From Halobacteriales archaeon SW_10_66_29 (GTDB lineage Archaea > Halobacteriota > Halobacteria > Halobacteriales > Haloarculaceae), in the NCBI GenBank assembly GCA_003022845.1, contig PXSF01000085.1, positions 1,345-38,289 on the forward strand: a stretch of 36,945 bases of DNA, read 5' to 3'. The position numbers and the translations under genes were made by a program. The notes below the pieces were generated by a model, which did no database searches, had not been told where the DNA came from, and saw only the letters and a program-made list of their open reading frames with translations. This document shows, in pieces, positions 16,280 to 24,082 of this stretch. Every line of letters starts with the position of its first letter. The first letter of the stretch is position 1.

Positions 16280-17350
16280 TCAAATCCGAGGTTCCTGTGA
16301 CTGCTGACCGCGAGCGGCGCTACATCCAGAAGCCTCGTCGTGAGCGCGTTTTCGCAGTTCCTCGTACAGCGCCACGAGGTCGTCGCCGACGGCGTCGAGC
16401 GTGAACTCCTCGGCTTTCTCCGCAGCGGCCGCGCCCAGGCGCTCGCGCTCCCCGGGGGAGTCACAGAGCCGCCGGAGCGGGGCCACGAACTGGTCGTCGC
16501 TTTTGAGACACTGCGCCCCGTCTTCCAGCCACTCGTAGGTGGGGATGTCGCGGATGACCGGCGGCTTGCCACAGGCCATCGCCTCCAGCAGCGCCATCCC
16601 CTCGTTCTCGTTTTTCGACGGCCAGAAGAACACGTCGCCGGCGGCGAACGCACCCCGGATGTCCTCCACGTAACCGGTGAACGTGCAGTTCTCGGGCGCC
16701 GCCCTGACGAGGCGGGTGGTCGCGCTGCTGCGGAGGAGGCGGTCGACCGTCCCGCCGCTGGGGTTGAGATAGCCGAACCAGACGAACTCGGTATCGGGCA
16801 TCCGCCGGGCGGTCTCGACGAACGTGCTCAGCCCCTTGCGCTCGATGACGTGGCCGACCATGAACACGACCGGCGGCTCCAGGTCGTAGCGGTCGAGGTA
16901 CTCCTCGCGGAGTCCAGCGTCGTCGAACCCCTCGATCTTGGCGGGGTCGAACCCGTTGCTGATGACGGTCTTGGGGACGTCGGCGTACGAGTCCAGCACC
17001 TCGCGATTGTGTTCGGAGGGGCAGACGATGTGGTCCGCCAGCGAGTACGCCCACGAGAGGTACGGTTCTGCGACGGTGGCGAGCGCGTCGAACCCACGGA
17101 AACTCTCCCTGAGGTCCGCAGCCGTCTGGTGGCCGTGGACCAGGACCGGCACGCCGGCCCCCCGTGCCCGTTTCGCGTAGTAAACCGACCGGGGACCCAT
17201 GTTGTTGAGATGCAGCAGATCGGCGTCGAGGATCGGGCTCGTCGTGTACTCGATGCCGGCCCGATCGAGGATCGTCCGCTGGTTCCGGACGGACTGGCGG
17301 TGCCCGCCCGTGATCTGTCGCTCCCACTCGAAGTAGTGGCTGACCAGCAT
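16280..17350 (-). CDS. Glycosyltransferase family 4 (GT-B)
   Basis: A 356-residue GT-B glycosyltransferase that probably moves a sugar from a nucleotide sugar to a lipid or glycan at the inner face of the membrane. The N-terminal half carries the acceptor-side Rossmann fold (LLHLNNMGP, VLVHGH). The C-terminal half has the family 4 elements: VISNGFD, VFMVGHVIERKG, CTFTGYV, and the E-x7-E region within NENEGMALLEAMACGKPPV. No membrane segments. The last 25 residues (ASGCSAARGQQSQ) look disordered. No other glycosylation gene is adjacent, so the product is unknown. TATA-like ATTTAAGT 26-33 nt upstream supports the start. Confidence 0.9.
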   Translation of the reverse strand: MLVSHYFEWERQITGGHRQSVRNQRTILDRAGIEYTTSPILDADLLHLNNMGPRSVYYAKRARGAGVPVLVHGHQTAADLRESFRGFDALATVAEPYLSWAYSLADHIVCPSEHNREVLDSYADVPKTVISNGFDPAKIEGFDDAGLREEYLDRYDLEPPVVFMVGHVIERKGLSTFVETARRMPDTEFVWFGYLNPSGGTVDRLLRSSATTRLVRAAPENCTFTGYVEDIRGAFAAGDVFFWPSKNENEGMALLEAMACGKPPVIRDIPTYEWLEDGAQCLKSDDQFVAPLRRLCDSPGERERLGAAAAEKAEEFTLDAVGDDLVALYEELRKRAHDEASGCSAARGQQSQEPRI

Positions 17351-17375
17351 CTACCCTTACTGCCGGCGAGCCCGT

Positions 17376-17383
17376 ACTTAAAT
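17376..17383 (-). promoter_or_regulatory. TATA box of the glycosyltransferase gene
   Basis: ATTTAAGT on the minus strand, 26-33 nt before the ATG at 17350. Confidence 0.5.
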
Positions 17384-17511
17384 CGTCGTCACTTGCTTCC
17401 GTCGTCCGGACCAGCCGGCTATTGCAACGAAGACTCGCTGATACAGTCGCTGGTGATCACGGCCGACAGTATGACCAGTAGATTGAACCTGCCGGGCAGT
17501 TAACGGGAACT

Positions 17512-18075
17512 ATGGACTCGACCTCCCGGGACGCAACGGTGCTGGTGGTCGACGACGAGGAGGCCGTTGCGGACGCCTACACCGCGCAGCTCGAGGGCGA
17601 GTACGAGACCCGCACGGCCTACAGCGGCAAGGAGGCACTGGAGACGGTCGACGACGGGGTGGACGTCGTCCTGCTGGACCGGCGGATGCCCGGCCGATCC
17701 GGGGACGAGGTGCTCGAACGGATCCACGAGCGGGGGCTGGACTGTCGGGTGGTCATGGTCACGGCAGTCGATCCGGACTTCGACATCGTCGACATGCCGT
17801 TCGAGGACTACCTCCAGAAGCCCGCGAGCCGGGAGGAGCTGTTTTCGGCCATCGAACAGCAGCTCGCAGCAACGGAGTACGACCAGCGCGTCACCGAGTA
17901 CATCGAGGTGACGACGAAACTCGGCCTGCTGGAACGGGAGAAATCCACGGTGGAACTGGAGTCGAACGACGACGTCGAGCGGCTCAGGGAGCGCAGCGAA
18001 CAGCTGCAGTCCGAACTCGACGAGGTCGTCGACCAGTTCGAGGACCCGGAAGACGCGTTCCGGGATCTGCTGTAG
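17512..18075 (+). CDS. Response regulator, receiver plus HalX domain
   Basis: A 187-residue haloarchaeal response regulator. The receiver domain (about 8-118) has the acidic pair at VVDDEE, the phosphoacceptor Asp56 (VVLLDRRMP), Thr84 (VMVTAVD) and Lys103 (YLQKPAS), so all key residues are intact. It is followed by a HalX domain (about 123-187), a helical segment found only in haloarchaeal regulators and thought to act in output. There is no DNA-binding domain and no histidine kinase gene nearby, so the partner kinase must be elsewhere. It precedes dnaG by 103 nt. Confidence 0.93.
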   Translation: MDSTSRDATVLVVDDEEAVADAYTAQLEGEYETRTAYSGKEALETVDDGVDVVLLDRRMPGRSGDEVLERIHERGLDCRVVMVTAVDPDFDIVDMPFEDYLQKPASREELFSAIEQQLAATEYDQRVTEYIEVTTKLGLLEREKSTVELESNDDVERLRERSEQLQSELDEVVDQFEDPEDAFRDLL

Positions 18076-18178
18076 GCCGGCCGTCCCGCCAGCTATTTCC
18101 GGACACCGCTTGTAGCATCGGCTGTCGTGAGTACACTCATGACGTCATCATCACCGCCCTTCACGGGGCAGTTCACCA

Positions 18179-19780
18179 ATGCTACATTCAGCGAAGTACC
18201 TCATTCACGCGGAGATCCGCACGAGCGGGGTGGTCGAGCGGAGTGACGTCGTCGGCGCCATTTTCGGGCAGACCGAGGGGCTGCTCGGCGACGAACTCGA
18301 TCTGCGCGACCTGCAGGAAGCCTCGAAGATCGGCCGGATAGACGTCGACATCGAGTCGGAGGACGGCCGCTCGTTCGGGACGATCACCATCGGGAGCGGC
18401 CTCGACCGGGTCCAGACGGCGGTCCTGGCTGCCGCCCTCGAAACGATCGAACGCGTCGGCCCGTGCCGTTCGGACTGCACAGTGACGGCGATCGAGGACG
18501 CACGCGCGGCGAAGCGTCGCGAACTCGTCGACAGGGCGACGGACCTGCTGACCGACCTCGAGGACTCGACGATGACCAGCGAGAACCTCGTCGAGGCGGT
18601 GCGCCAGCAGTCCCGCGTCGAGAACATCACCGAGTTCGAAGGCGTGCCCGCCGGCCCGCGGGTGGCCGACAGCGACGCCATCATCGTCGTCGAGGGCCGC
18701 GCGGACGTCCGCCGGCTGCTGCGCTTCGGCGTCAAAAACGCCGTCGCGGTCGAGGGGACGGACATCCCGGACGCGGTGGCACGATTCACCACGGAGCGCA
18801 CGACGACGGTGCTGCTCGACGGCGACCGGGGCGGCGACCTCATCCTCGAGGAACTCACCCAGGTCGGGAGCGTCGACTACGTCGCGTTCGCGCCCGCCGG
18901 CAAATGCGTGGAGGACCTGGACCGGTCGGCGATCATGTCCGCGCTCCGGAAGAAAGTGCCCTACGAGCAGGCGTTGGATGCAGACTCGCCGCGGGAGGCG
19001 TTCGCCCCGTCGAGCGATGCCGCCACCCGCCGGCAGGTCGAGGACGTCGTCGAGGGGGCTACCGATCCGACGCCGACGGGGTCCGGGCCGGTATCAGACC
19101 AGTCCGGGGTTGCCGGTGACAGCGAGCCGACTGACGACCTCGCGTCGGACGGCGAGGCGGCGTCCGGGCCCGGGGGAGTGGATCGCACTCACGCGGACGA
19201 TGGCGCTCCCGAGCCCGAACACCCTGTCGACCGCCCGGTCGACGAGCAGGAAGACGACTCCGCGGCCGGTGGGCCGCGGACCGCAGACGGTGGTGCCACA
19301 GCGGCCGACCCGACGACCGAGGAGCCGGCGAGTCCCGGAGAGCCCACGGCTGGGGACTCCGTGGACGCCGAGACGGACGGTGCGGCTCCGTCGGCGGCTA
19401 CCGGGACAGGTGAGACTCCCCCGGAGGCCGCGGAGCGAGGTGAGTCTTCGGAGTCCGACGGCGAGGCTGGCGGCCAGCCCACGACGTTGCAGGCTCACGT
19501 CGAGGCAGTCATCGGCGCGGGGAGCGGTCAGGCGAGGCTGCTCTCGGAGTCCTTCGAGGCGATCGAGGAGTGCGACGCCGAAGACGCCTTCGACGCGGTG
19601 GCGGACGCCGAGACGGTCCCGCACGTGCTCGTGATCGACGGGACTGTGACCCAGCGCCTCCTCGACGTGGCCGCCCAGCGCGGCGTCGGGCAGATCGTCG
19701 GCACCGAGGCAGGCGAGTTCGTCAAACAGCCGACCTCGGTCCGGGTGCTGACCGGCGAGGATCTCACGCTCCCGACGTAG
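18179..19780 (+). CDS. dnaG: Archaeal DnaG primase-like protein
   Basis: TOPRIM-containing DnaG homologue, 533 residues. In archaea this protein has RNA primer-synthesis activity in vitro and also associates with the exosome. The conserved N-terminus (TAKYLIHAEI-type, FGQTEGLLGDELDLRDLQ) leads to the TOPRIM fold with Glu172 (VVEGRADV) and the DGD motif at 214-216. Residues about 275-445 are a disordered linker rich in Asp, Glu, Pro, Gly and Thr, containing a 9-bp DNA palindrome. The conserved C-terminal domain (LQAHVEAVIGAGSGQARLL to the end) probably mediates binding to partners. The start ATG has no clear TATA box; a 10-bp palindrome ATGACGTCAT lies at 18139-18148. Confidence 0.95.
   Translation: MLHSAKYLIHAEIRTSGVVERSDVVGAIFGQTEGLLGDELDLRDLQEASKIGRIDVDIESEDGRSFGTITIGSGLDRVQTAVLAAALETIERVGPCRSDCTVTAIEDARAAKRRELVDRATDLLTDLEDSTMTSENLVEAVRQQSRVENITEFEGVPAGPRVADSDAIIVVEGRADVRRLLRFGVKNAVAVEGTDIPDAVARFTTERTTTVLLDGDRGGDLILEELTQVGSVDYVAFAPAGKCVEDLDRSAIMSALRKKVPYEQALDADSPREAFAPSSDAATRRQVEDVVEGATDPTPTGSGPVSDQSGVAGDSEPTDDLASDGEAASGPGGVDRTHADDGAPEPEHPVDRPVDEQEDDSAAGGPRTADGGATAADPTTEEPASPGEPTAGDSVDAETDGAAPSAATGTGETPPEAAERGESSESDGEAGGQPTTLQAHVEAVIGAGSGQARLLSESFEAIEECDAEDAFDAVADAETVPHVLVIDGTVTQRLLDVAAQRGVGQIVGTEAGEFVKQPTSVRVLTGEDLTLPT
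19259..19280. repeat. Perfect 9-bp inverted repeat in the dnaG linker
   Basis: TCCGCGGCC-GGTG-GGCCGCGGA, in frame within the disordered linker. A weaker 6-bp repeat (CCACGG/CCGTGG) follows near 19347-19367. Confidence 0.75.
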
Positions 19781-19816
19781 CTGTCAGCGAGTTCGAGGTG
19801 GCCGGCAGGCTCCTCC

Positions 19817-20257
19817 TCACCCGTCGTTCCCGGCGCCATCCAGCGGACGGCGCAGGATGACCCCGTCGCCGGCCTCGAAGTGATCCGCGACGTGCTCGAC
19901 CGGTTCGAAGCCGTGGCGCCCGTAGAACGCCCGGGCACGGTCGTCGACTACCCTGACGGTGACACGCAGTTCCTCGTGGTCGCCGAACTCCTCGACGATG
20001 GCATCGAGTAACAGGGAGCCGAGCCCTTCGCCCTGCCTGTCGGGGTGGATCGCCACCTCGGGCAGGTAGACGACCGAGTCGCCGTCGGCGATCGCGGCCG
20101 CGTACCCCACTGGTTCGCCGTCCTCGACGACGTACAGCGGTGGCGGCCCCTCCAGCGCCGTCTCCAGCAGCGCCGGCCAGGGCTCGGCGATCGCCGCCCG
20201 CTGGATCGCAAGCACCGCGCCACGGTCGGCCGGTGCTGCGGGGCGGACGTGGGGCAT
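19817..20257 (-). CDS. GNAT acetyltransferase, RimI-like
   Basis: A 146-residue GCN5-related N-acetyltransferase using acetyl-CoA; the acceptor is unknown. The N-terminal VRPAAPADRGAVLAIQRAA is motif C-like. The acetyl-CoA loop is PDRQGEGLGSLLL, close to the Q/RxxGxG/A consensus. The C-terminal ARAFYGRHGFEPVE is motif B. It starts 5 nt after the DUF92 gene ends, so the two are almost certainly one transcript. It converges on dnaG. Confidence 0.88.
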   Translation of the reverse strand: MPHVRPAAPADRGAVLAIQRAAIAEPWPALLETALEGPPPLYVVEDGEPVGYAAAIADGDSVVYLPEVAIHPDRQGEGLGSLLLDAIVEEFGDHEELRVTVRVVDDRARAFYGRHGFEPVEHVADHFEAGDGVILRRPLDGAGNDG

Positions 20258-20262
20258 GGGAG

Positions 20263-21618
20263 CTAGATCGAGAGGCCGACGGCAGTTGCGAGGGTGATAC
20301 CCATCACCGCCGCGGCAAGCGTCGCGAGGAAGTTCACGCCCTGGTTGCCGGTGACCCGTCCCTCGATCGTCGCGCCAAGCAGGCTGTCGACGGTCATGCC
20401 GACGGCGCTGGCCGCGACGACGCAGACAGCCCCCAGGGTGCCGACGGCATCGAACCCGACGAACGCGATGCCGGCGACCGTCAGCGCGCCCGCGAAGCCG
20501 GCGAGTTCCCCCTGCCAGGTGACGGCGCCGTCGGTCCCGGGATCGACCACCTCGAACGTCGTGATCAGCCGCGGGTTGTCGTAGAGGCCGCCGATCTCGC
20601 TGGACAGGGTGTCGGCCAGCGCGGCGCCGACGGCGCCCGCGAACGCGTAGAAGAACAGCGCTTCCGAGAGGCCGAGTCCGGAGACGAACTCGTGGGAGCT
20701 CGCGGCGGCGCCCAGCACCGCTACCAGCGCTACGAGGGAGTTCGCGAGGACGTTCCCGGTGCCGCGGGCACCCTCGTTCTCCTCGGCGATCCCCCGCTCG
20801 CGTTTGATCTCGTACCGGTACTTCGAGGAGAGGCCGCCGATGCCGAAGAAGGCGACGAGCATGAGAAACCAGCCGTAGTCGCCCAGGACAATAGTCAGCA
20901 GGCTCAGCAGGACGCCGGTCAGCATCCCCGCCAGCGAGGCGGTTTCCAGCGCGTAGGAGGCGTACCCGAGCAGCACGGTGACCGCCAGCGCGACGCCGAT
21001 GCGCGTCGCGGTGATCTCGACGGGGATGGCCGCAAACAGCCAGAGAACGAGGCCGACGCAGAGCATCACCAGCGCGTGGTCGCGCTCAAACAGCAGTTCC
21101 CGGAGCAGCGCGGCCAGCAGCCCGCCGCTCGCTGCGAGGAAGACGATCCTGGGCAGCGACACCGACGCCCCGGACAGTTCGACGGTAAACAGCTGTGCCG
21201 CGGTCGCTGCGATCACCCCACCGGCGACGAACCCCGCGGTAACGACGACGGTCCCCATCGAGACGGTCCTGGTGACCTGTCCCGCCAGGTTCCCCAGCGC
21301 GAGCAGGACGATGGTGCCGACGTAGACGTGGGCTGGCATTCCGAAGCCGACAGAGAGGATCGCCATCCCGGCGGCGGCCAGCGAGAAGCCGGCGAGGCTG
21401 TACAGCGTCCCGTCGCGCCGGTCGCCCGGCCGGGCGAACAGGTCGAACAGCGCGTGCTCCTCGTTGACGCTCAGCGCGAACACGGCGACGAGCAGAAACG
21501 GACCGATCGCCGCGACCGTCGCCAGCGCCGGCTCCTCGATCGAGACGACGAGCGGAGCCACCAGGGCTAACGACGCCACCGCAGCGAACGCTCCTGCCCG
21601 TCGGACAGCAGTTGTCAC
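20263..21618 (-). CDS. DUF92 family polytopic membrane protein
   Basis: A 451-residue integral membrane protein with about 12 hydrophobic segments. The C-terminal half has the DUF92/TMEM19 signatures GTGNVLANS, ADTLSSEIGGLY and GNQGVNFLAT. The plant member VTE6 is a phytyl-phosphate kinase, so an isoprenoid or polyprenol phosphate substrate is a reasonable guess. That suits the divergently transcribed UppS-like gene and archaeal lipid chemistry. The N-terminal half contains further spans and no soluble domain. The start is a GTG; a weak TAAGTAT sits 23-29 nt upstream. Downstream comes the GNAT gene. Confidence 0.85.
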   Translation of the reverse strand: MTTAVRRAGAFAAVASLALVAPLVVSIEEPALATVAAIGPFLLVAVFALSVNEEHALFDLFARPGDRRDGTLYSLAGFSLAAAGMAILSVGFGMPAHVYVGTIVLLALGNLAGQVTRTVSMGTVVVTAGFVAGGVIAATAAQLFTVELSGASVSLPRIVFLAASGGLLAALLRELLFERDHALVMLCVGLVLWLFAAIPVEITATRIGVALAVTVLLGYASYALETASLAGMLTGVLLSLLTIVLGDYGWFLMLVAFFGIGGLSSKYRYEIKRERGIAEENEGARGTGNVLANSLVALVAVLGAAASSHEFVSGLGLSEALFFYAFAGAVGAALADTLSSEIGGLYDNPRLITTFEVVDPGTDGAVTWQGELAGFAGALTVAGIAFVGFDAVGTLGAVCVVAASAVGMTVDSLLGATIEGRVTGNQGVNFLATLAAAVMGITLATAVGLSI

Positions 21619-21709
21619 TATCGGCGGTATTTCCCCACCGATACTTACAGTTTCCGAACACCGGCTGTGGCTGGGCCGCGGCTGTGGCGCTCTATCCGCA
21701 ACCAGAGTC

Positions 21710-21716
21710 GTTTAGG
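21710..21716 (+). promoter_or_regulatory. TATA-like box of the UppS-like gene
   Basis: GTTTAGG about 26 nt before the GTG at 21739. This supports that GTG over the earlier ATG at 21667 used by the ORF track. Confidence 0.45.
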
Positions 21717-21738
21717 GCCGTCGCCGGGAACGCCCGCT

Positions 21739-22305
21739 GTGGGCCTGTACGATCGGTACCTCGCTGCCCGGATCCGCCTCTCGGAGGCCGACCTCCCCGA
21801 AACGGTCGCCGTCGTGATCACGGAGCGTGACCTGCTGGAGTCGGGAGCGTACGGCACGCTGACCGACTTCCTCGGGTGGGCGTTCGGGTTCGGCGCCGAG
21901 CGCGTCGTCGTCTACGTCAGCGTGCTCGACGCGGAGGTAGTCCCGACGCTGCGGCGCGAACTGGAGTCGCTGGACTCCCCGCGGCCGGTCGCGGTGCGGT
22001 CGCCCGAGGACGAGGAGCGTGCGGACGCGCCAGTCCAGATCGGCATCGGCCTCGGCGGCAAACACGAGTTTGCGAACGCCGTCCAGGGGATCGCCGAGGA
22101 CGTCGCCGCGGGCGCGCTCGAACCGGAGATGATCACCGAGGAGGACGTCGAGCAGCGGCTGGTGTTCCCGACGGCGCCGGACCTGGTGATCAAGACCGGC
22201 GCCGAGCGCCTCTCGGATTTCATGATCTGGCAGTCCGTCTACTCCGAACTGCACTTCACCGACGTCAACTGGCGCAACTTCCGCCGCCGGGACTACCTGC
22301 GCGCG
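21739..22305 (+). pseudogene. UppS-like cis-prenyltransferase homologue, 3' end lost
   Basis: The protein matches cis-prenyltransferases (undecaprenyl/polyprenyl diphosphate synthases) best at its C-terminal part: DLVIKTGAERLSDFMIWQ, YSELHFTDVNWRNF, RRRDYLRA. The N-terminal catalytic motif with the DGNxR aspartate is not seen (VVITERDLLESG instead), so even the intact protein may be a non-catalytic paralogue comparable to eukaryotic NgBR. After RDYLRA the sequence stops resembling the family. The expected roughly 15 residues ending in an RxRRFG-like tail are missing, and the frame runs into SCCCRGRLG nonsense, ending at 22371. At that point the next gene's sequence begins in a different frame. 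The region looks like a deletion joint, real or from assembly. Confidence 0.75.
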
Positions 22306-23075
22306 TCGTGTTGCTGTCGGGGGAGGCTGGGGCCGGCGCCCGCGAGTTCGTCTACACGGCGGCGACGATGAACGGCCTCGCGAAGGACGGCCACGACCTG
22401 TTCGACCTCCACTACGGGGACCTCGCGCGGGACGCAGCGCTGCCCGAGGAGATCCACTACATCTCCTTTACGACCGACGAGGACAACCTGCGGCGGGAGA
22501 TCAAGATGACAATGGACGACGAGATCGTCGAGTCCGGGCTGTCGAACGTCCAGTTCAAGTCGCTCTCGCGGAACTACTTCCACATCAGCCCGGTGCCGCG
22601 CAACTGGTACGCCGAGGAGACGACCGACATCACGAGCCTGCGCAAGCGCCACGAGGATCGCGAGGGGCTGCTGACCGCGCTGGGCGACACGCTCAGCGAG
22701 CGGGCACCGGGGAACCTGGTCGTCGTCGACTCGCTGTCGGACCTCGCGGGCGCCGCCGGCGACACGATCCCCTGGGCGGACGTCAACTACCTCGTCAAGG
22801 GGATCGTGAAGGCCGCCCACAAGTGGGACGGGCTGATCCTGATCCCGGTCAACCACGAGACGCTGTCGGGAACGCAGCTCGGTCAGTTGATCGACAGCTG
22901 TAGCGGGACGCTCCGGTTCGAGTGGGAAACCGGCGGCAGCACCCGCGCCCGCACGCTCGTGGTCAAGAACTTCAGCGGCGTCCTCTCGACGATCGAATCG
23001 GAGAACATCGTGAAGTTCGAGACCGATCTCGGCGACGCCGGGTTCGACATCAGCGACGTGCGCAAGATCCGCTGA
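22302..23075 (+). pseudogene. KaiC/RAD55-like ATPase (HTR-like protein), 5' end lost
   Basis: From RVVLLSGEAGAGAREF onward this is a haloarchaeal RecA-fold protein of the KaiC/RAD55 type, known as HTR-like. It has a degenerate Walker A (SGEAGAGAREF, no GK), Walker B (NLVVVDSLSDL) and a family-like C-terminus (CSGTLRFEWETGG). About 25 N-terminal residues with a start codon should precede the first strand, but the DNA upstream is the UppS-like gene in another frame. The ORF at 21876-23075 is open only because the shifted frame lacks stops. A start inside the remnant (for example ATG at 22369) would remove the Walker A strand. HTR-like proteins were named from their occurrence near transducer genes; their function is open. 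Confidence 0.75.
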
Positions 23076-23106
23076 GCCCTATCGCAGACTGAAATAGACG
23101 GCAAAC

Positions 23107-23115
23107 GCTTAACTA
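23107..23115 (+). promoter_or_regulatory. TATA-like box of the 23138 gene
   Basis: GCTTAACTA, 23-31 nt before the ATG, suggesting that the 23138-24780 pair has its own leaderless promoter. Confidence 0.45.
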
Positions 23116-23137
23116 GCCAGTCACTCAAACACCGGTA

Positions 23138-24082
23138 ATGGCGAGTGAGTCGACCGAGGGGGGAACCGTGTCCGTCGATCTCCCGTCGGAGTTGCGCGAC
23201 TGGCTCGACGAACAGGCCGCCGAACTCGGCGTGGACCGCGACCAGCTCCTCGTTCAGGTAATTGGCGCGTACCGCACGACGGCCGAGTTCGACGACCACC
23301 TCGACGACGCGATCGACGAACAGGTCGCCGACGCGATCGACGAACAGGTCGCCGACGCGGTCCACGATACCCTCCCGGACGCGATCGACGACCACCTGGA
23401 CGACGCCCTCGCCGAACACCCGGACGACGGGACGATCGAGGAGCTCGCGTCGGCGGTCGAGGAGGAGCTCGCGTCGAACCTCGACGAGCAGATCGAGGCG
23501 ACGGTCCAGTCGATCCTCGCGGAGACGCTGGAGGACCAGCTCGCCTCGGGCGTCGAGGAGGAGTTCCAGGCCAAACTCGAAGACGTCCGCGAGCGGGTCA
23601 TCCAGGTCAAAAAGGAGACCGACGCGAAAGCCCCAGCGGACCACACGCACGAGGCGCTGGAGGGGGTCGCGGACCTCGAACAGCAGGTCGCGACCCTGGA
23701 GACGGAGCTGTCGGAGCTCCGGTCGGAGGTGGACGCGCTGGTGCCCGAACACGACGAGCAGATCGATGGGCTGGACGCCCGCCTGGGGGAGCTGGAAGAC
23801 CGGCTCCAGACCGTCGCGTGGGTCGTCAGCGACCTCCGGGAGGCCCACGAGTCCGGGAACGGCCTGGAGGCGGTCGAACGGATCAAACGCGCCGCCGCGA
23901 AGGCCGACATCGACCGCGCGAAATGCGAGAACTGCGGGAACGGGGTGACGCTGTCGCTGCTCACCGATCCGGCCTGTCCGCACTGCGACGCGACGGTGAC
24001 CAACGTCGAGGCCGACCCGGGGTGGTTCCGGAAACCGAAGCTCCGGGTCGCCTCCCAGCTCGAATCGGGTGAGCCCGAGTGA
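23138..24082 (+). CDS. RHH-like, coiled-coil and zinc-ribbon protein
   Basis: A 314-residue acidic protein of unknown function. The N-terminus (about 8-45, TVSVDLPSELRDWLDEQAAELGVD) resembles a ribbon-helix-helix or similar small DNA-binding fold. A helical region with octad-like repeats (DAIDEQVADAIDEQVADAVHD) follows, encoded by two exact 24-bp tandem copies. A long coiled coil (about 170-230, LEQQVATLETELSELRSEV) comes next. Residues about 262-285 hold a zinc ribbon (CENC ... CPHC). It might be a structural or chromatin-associated protein; this is inference. The stop overlaps the next gene's GTG by four bases, so the two are probably translationally coupled. Confidence 0.75.
   Translation: MASESTEGGTVSVDLPSELRDWLDEQAAELGVDRDQLLVQVIGAYRTTAEFDDHLDDAIDEQVADAIDEQVADAVHDTLPDAIDDHLDDALAEHPDDGTIEELASAVEEELASNLDEQIEATVQSILAETLEDQLASGVEEEFQAKLEDVRERVIQVKKETDAKAPADHTHEALEGVADLEQQVATLETELSELRSEVDALVPEHDEQIDGLDARLGELEDRLQTVAWVVSDLREAHESGNGLEAVERIKRAAAKADIDRAKCENCGNGVTLSLLTDPACPHCDATVTNVEADPGWFRKPKLRVASQLESGEPE
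23306..23353 (+). repeat. Two exact tandem copies of a 24-bp unit
   Basis: Unit GACGCGATCGACGAACAGGT+CGCC (24 bp) at 23306-23329 and 23330-23353, encoding DAIDEQVA twice. Diverged copies on both sides suggest growth by slippage. Confidence 0.85.

Noticed and set aside
18139-18148. ATGACGTCAT palindrome upstream of dnaG as an operator
   Set aside because: Only 10 bp, no second copy and no promoter elements at the right distance; chance is a fair explanation.
20140-21570. 476-aa plus-strand ORF opposite the DUF92 gene
   Set aside because: Composition is Gln/His/Asp/Arg-rich shadow sequence; the minus strand encodes a polytopic membrane protein with clear DUF92 motifs.
22200-22400. Programmed frameshift making a UppS-ATPase fusion
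   Set aside because: No slippery heptamer or downstream structure stands out, and both proteins lack terminal residues at the joint, which frameshifting would not explain.
21876-23075. 399-aa ORF taken as one complete ATPase gene
   Set aside because: Its first 140 codons are the shifted frame of the UppS-like gene (Arg/Gly/Pro-rich, no homology features); only the part from about 22302 is real.
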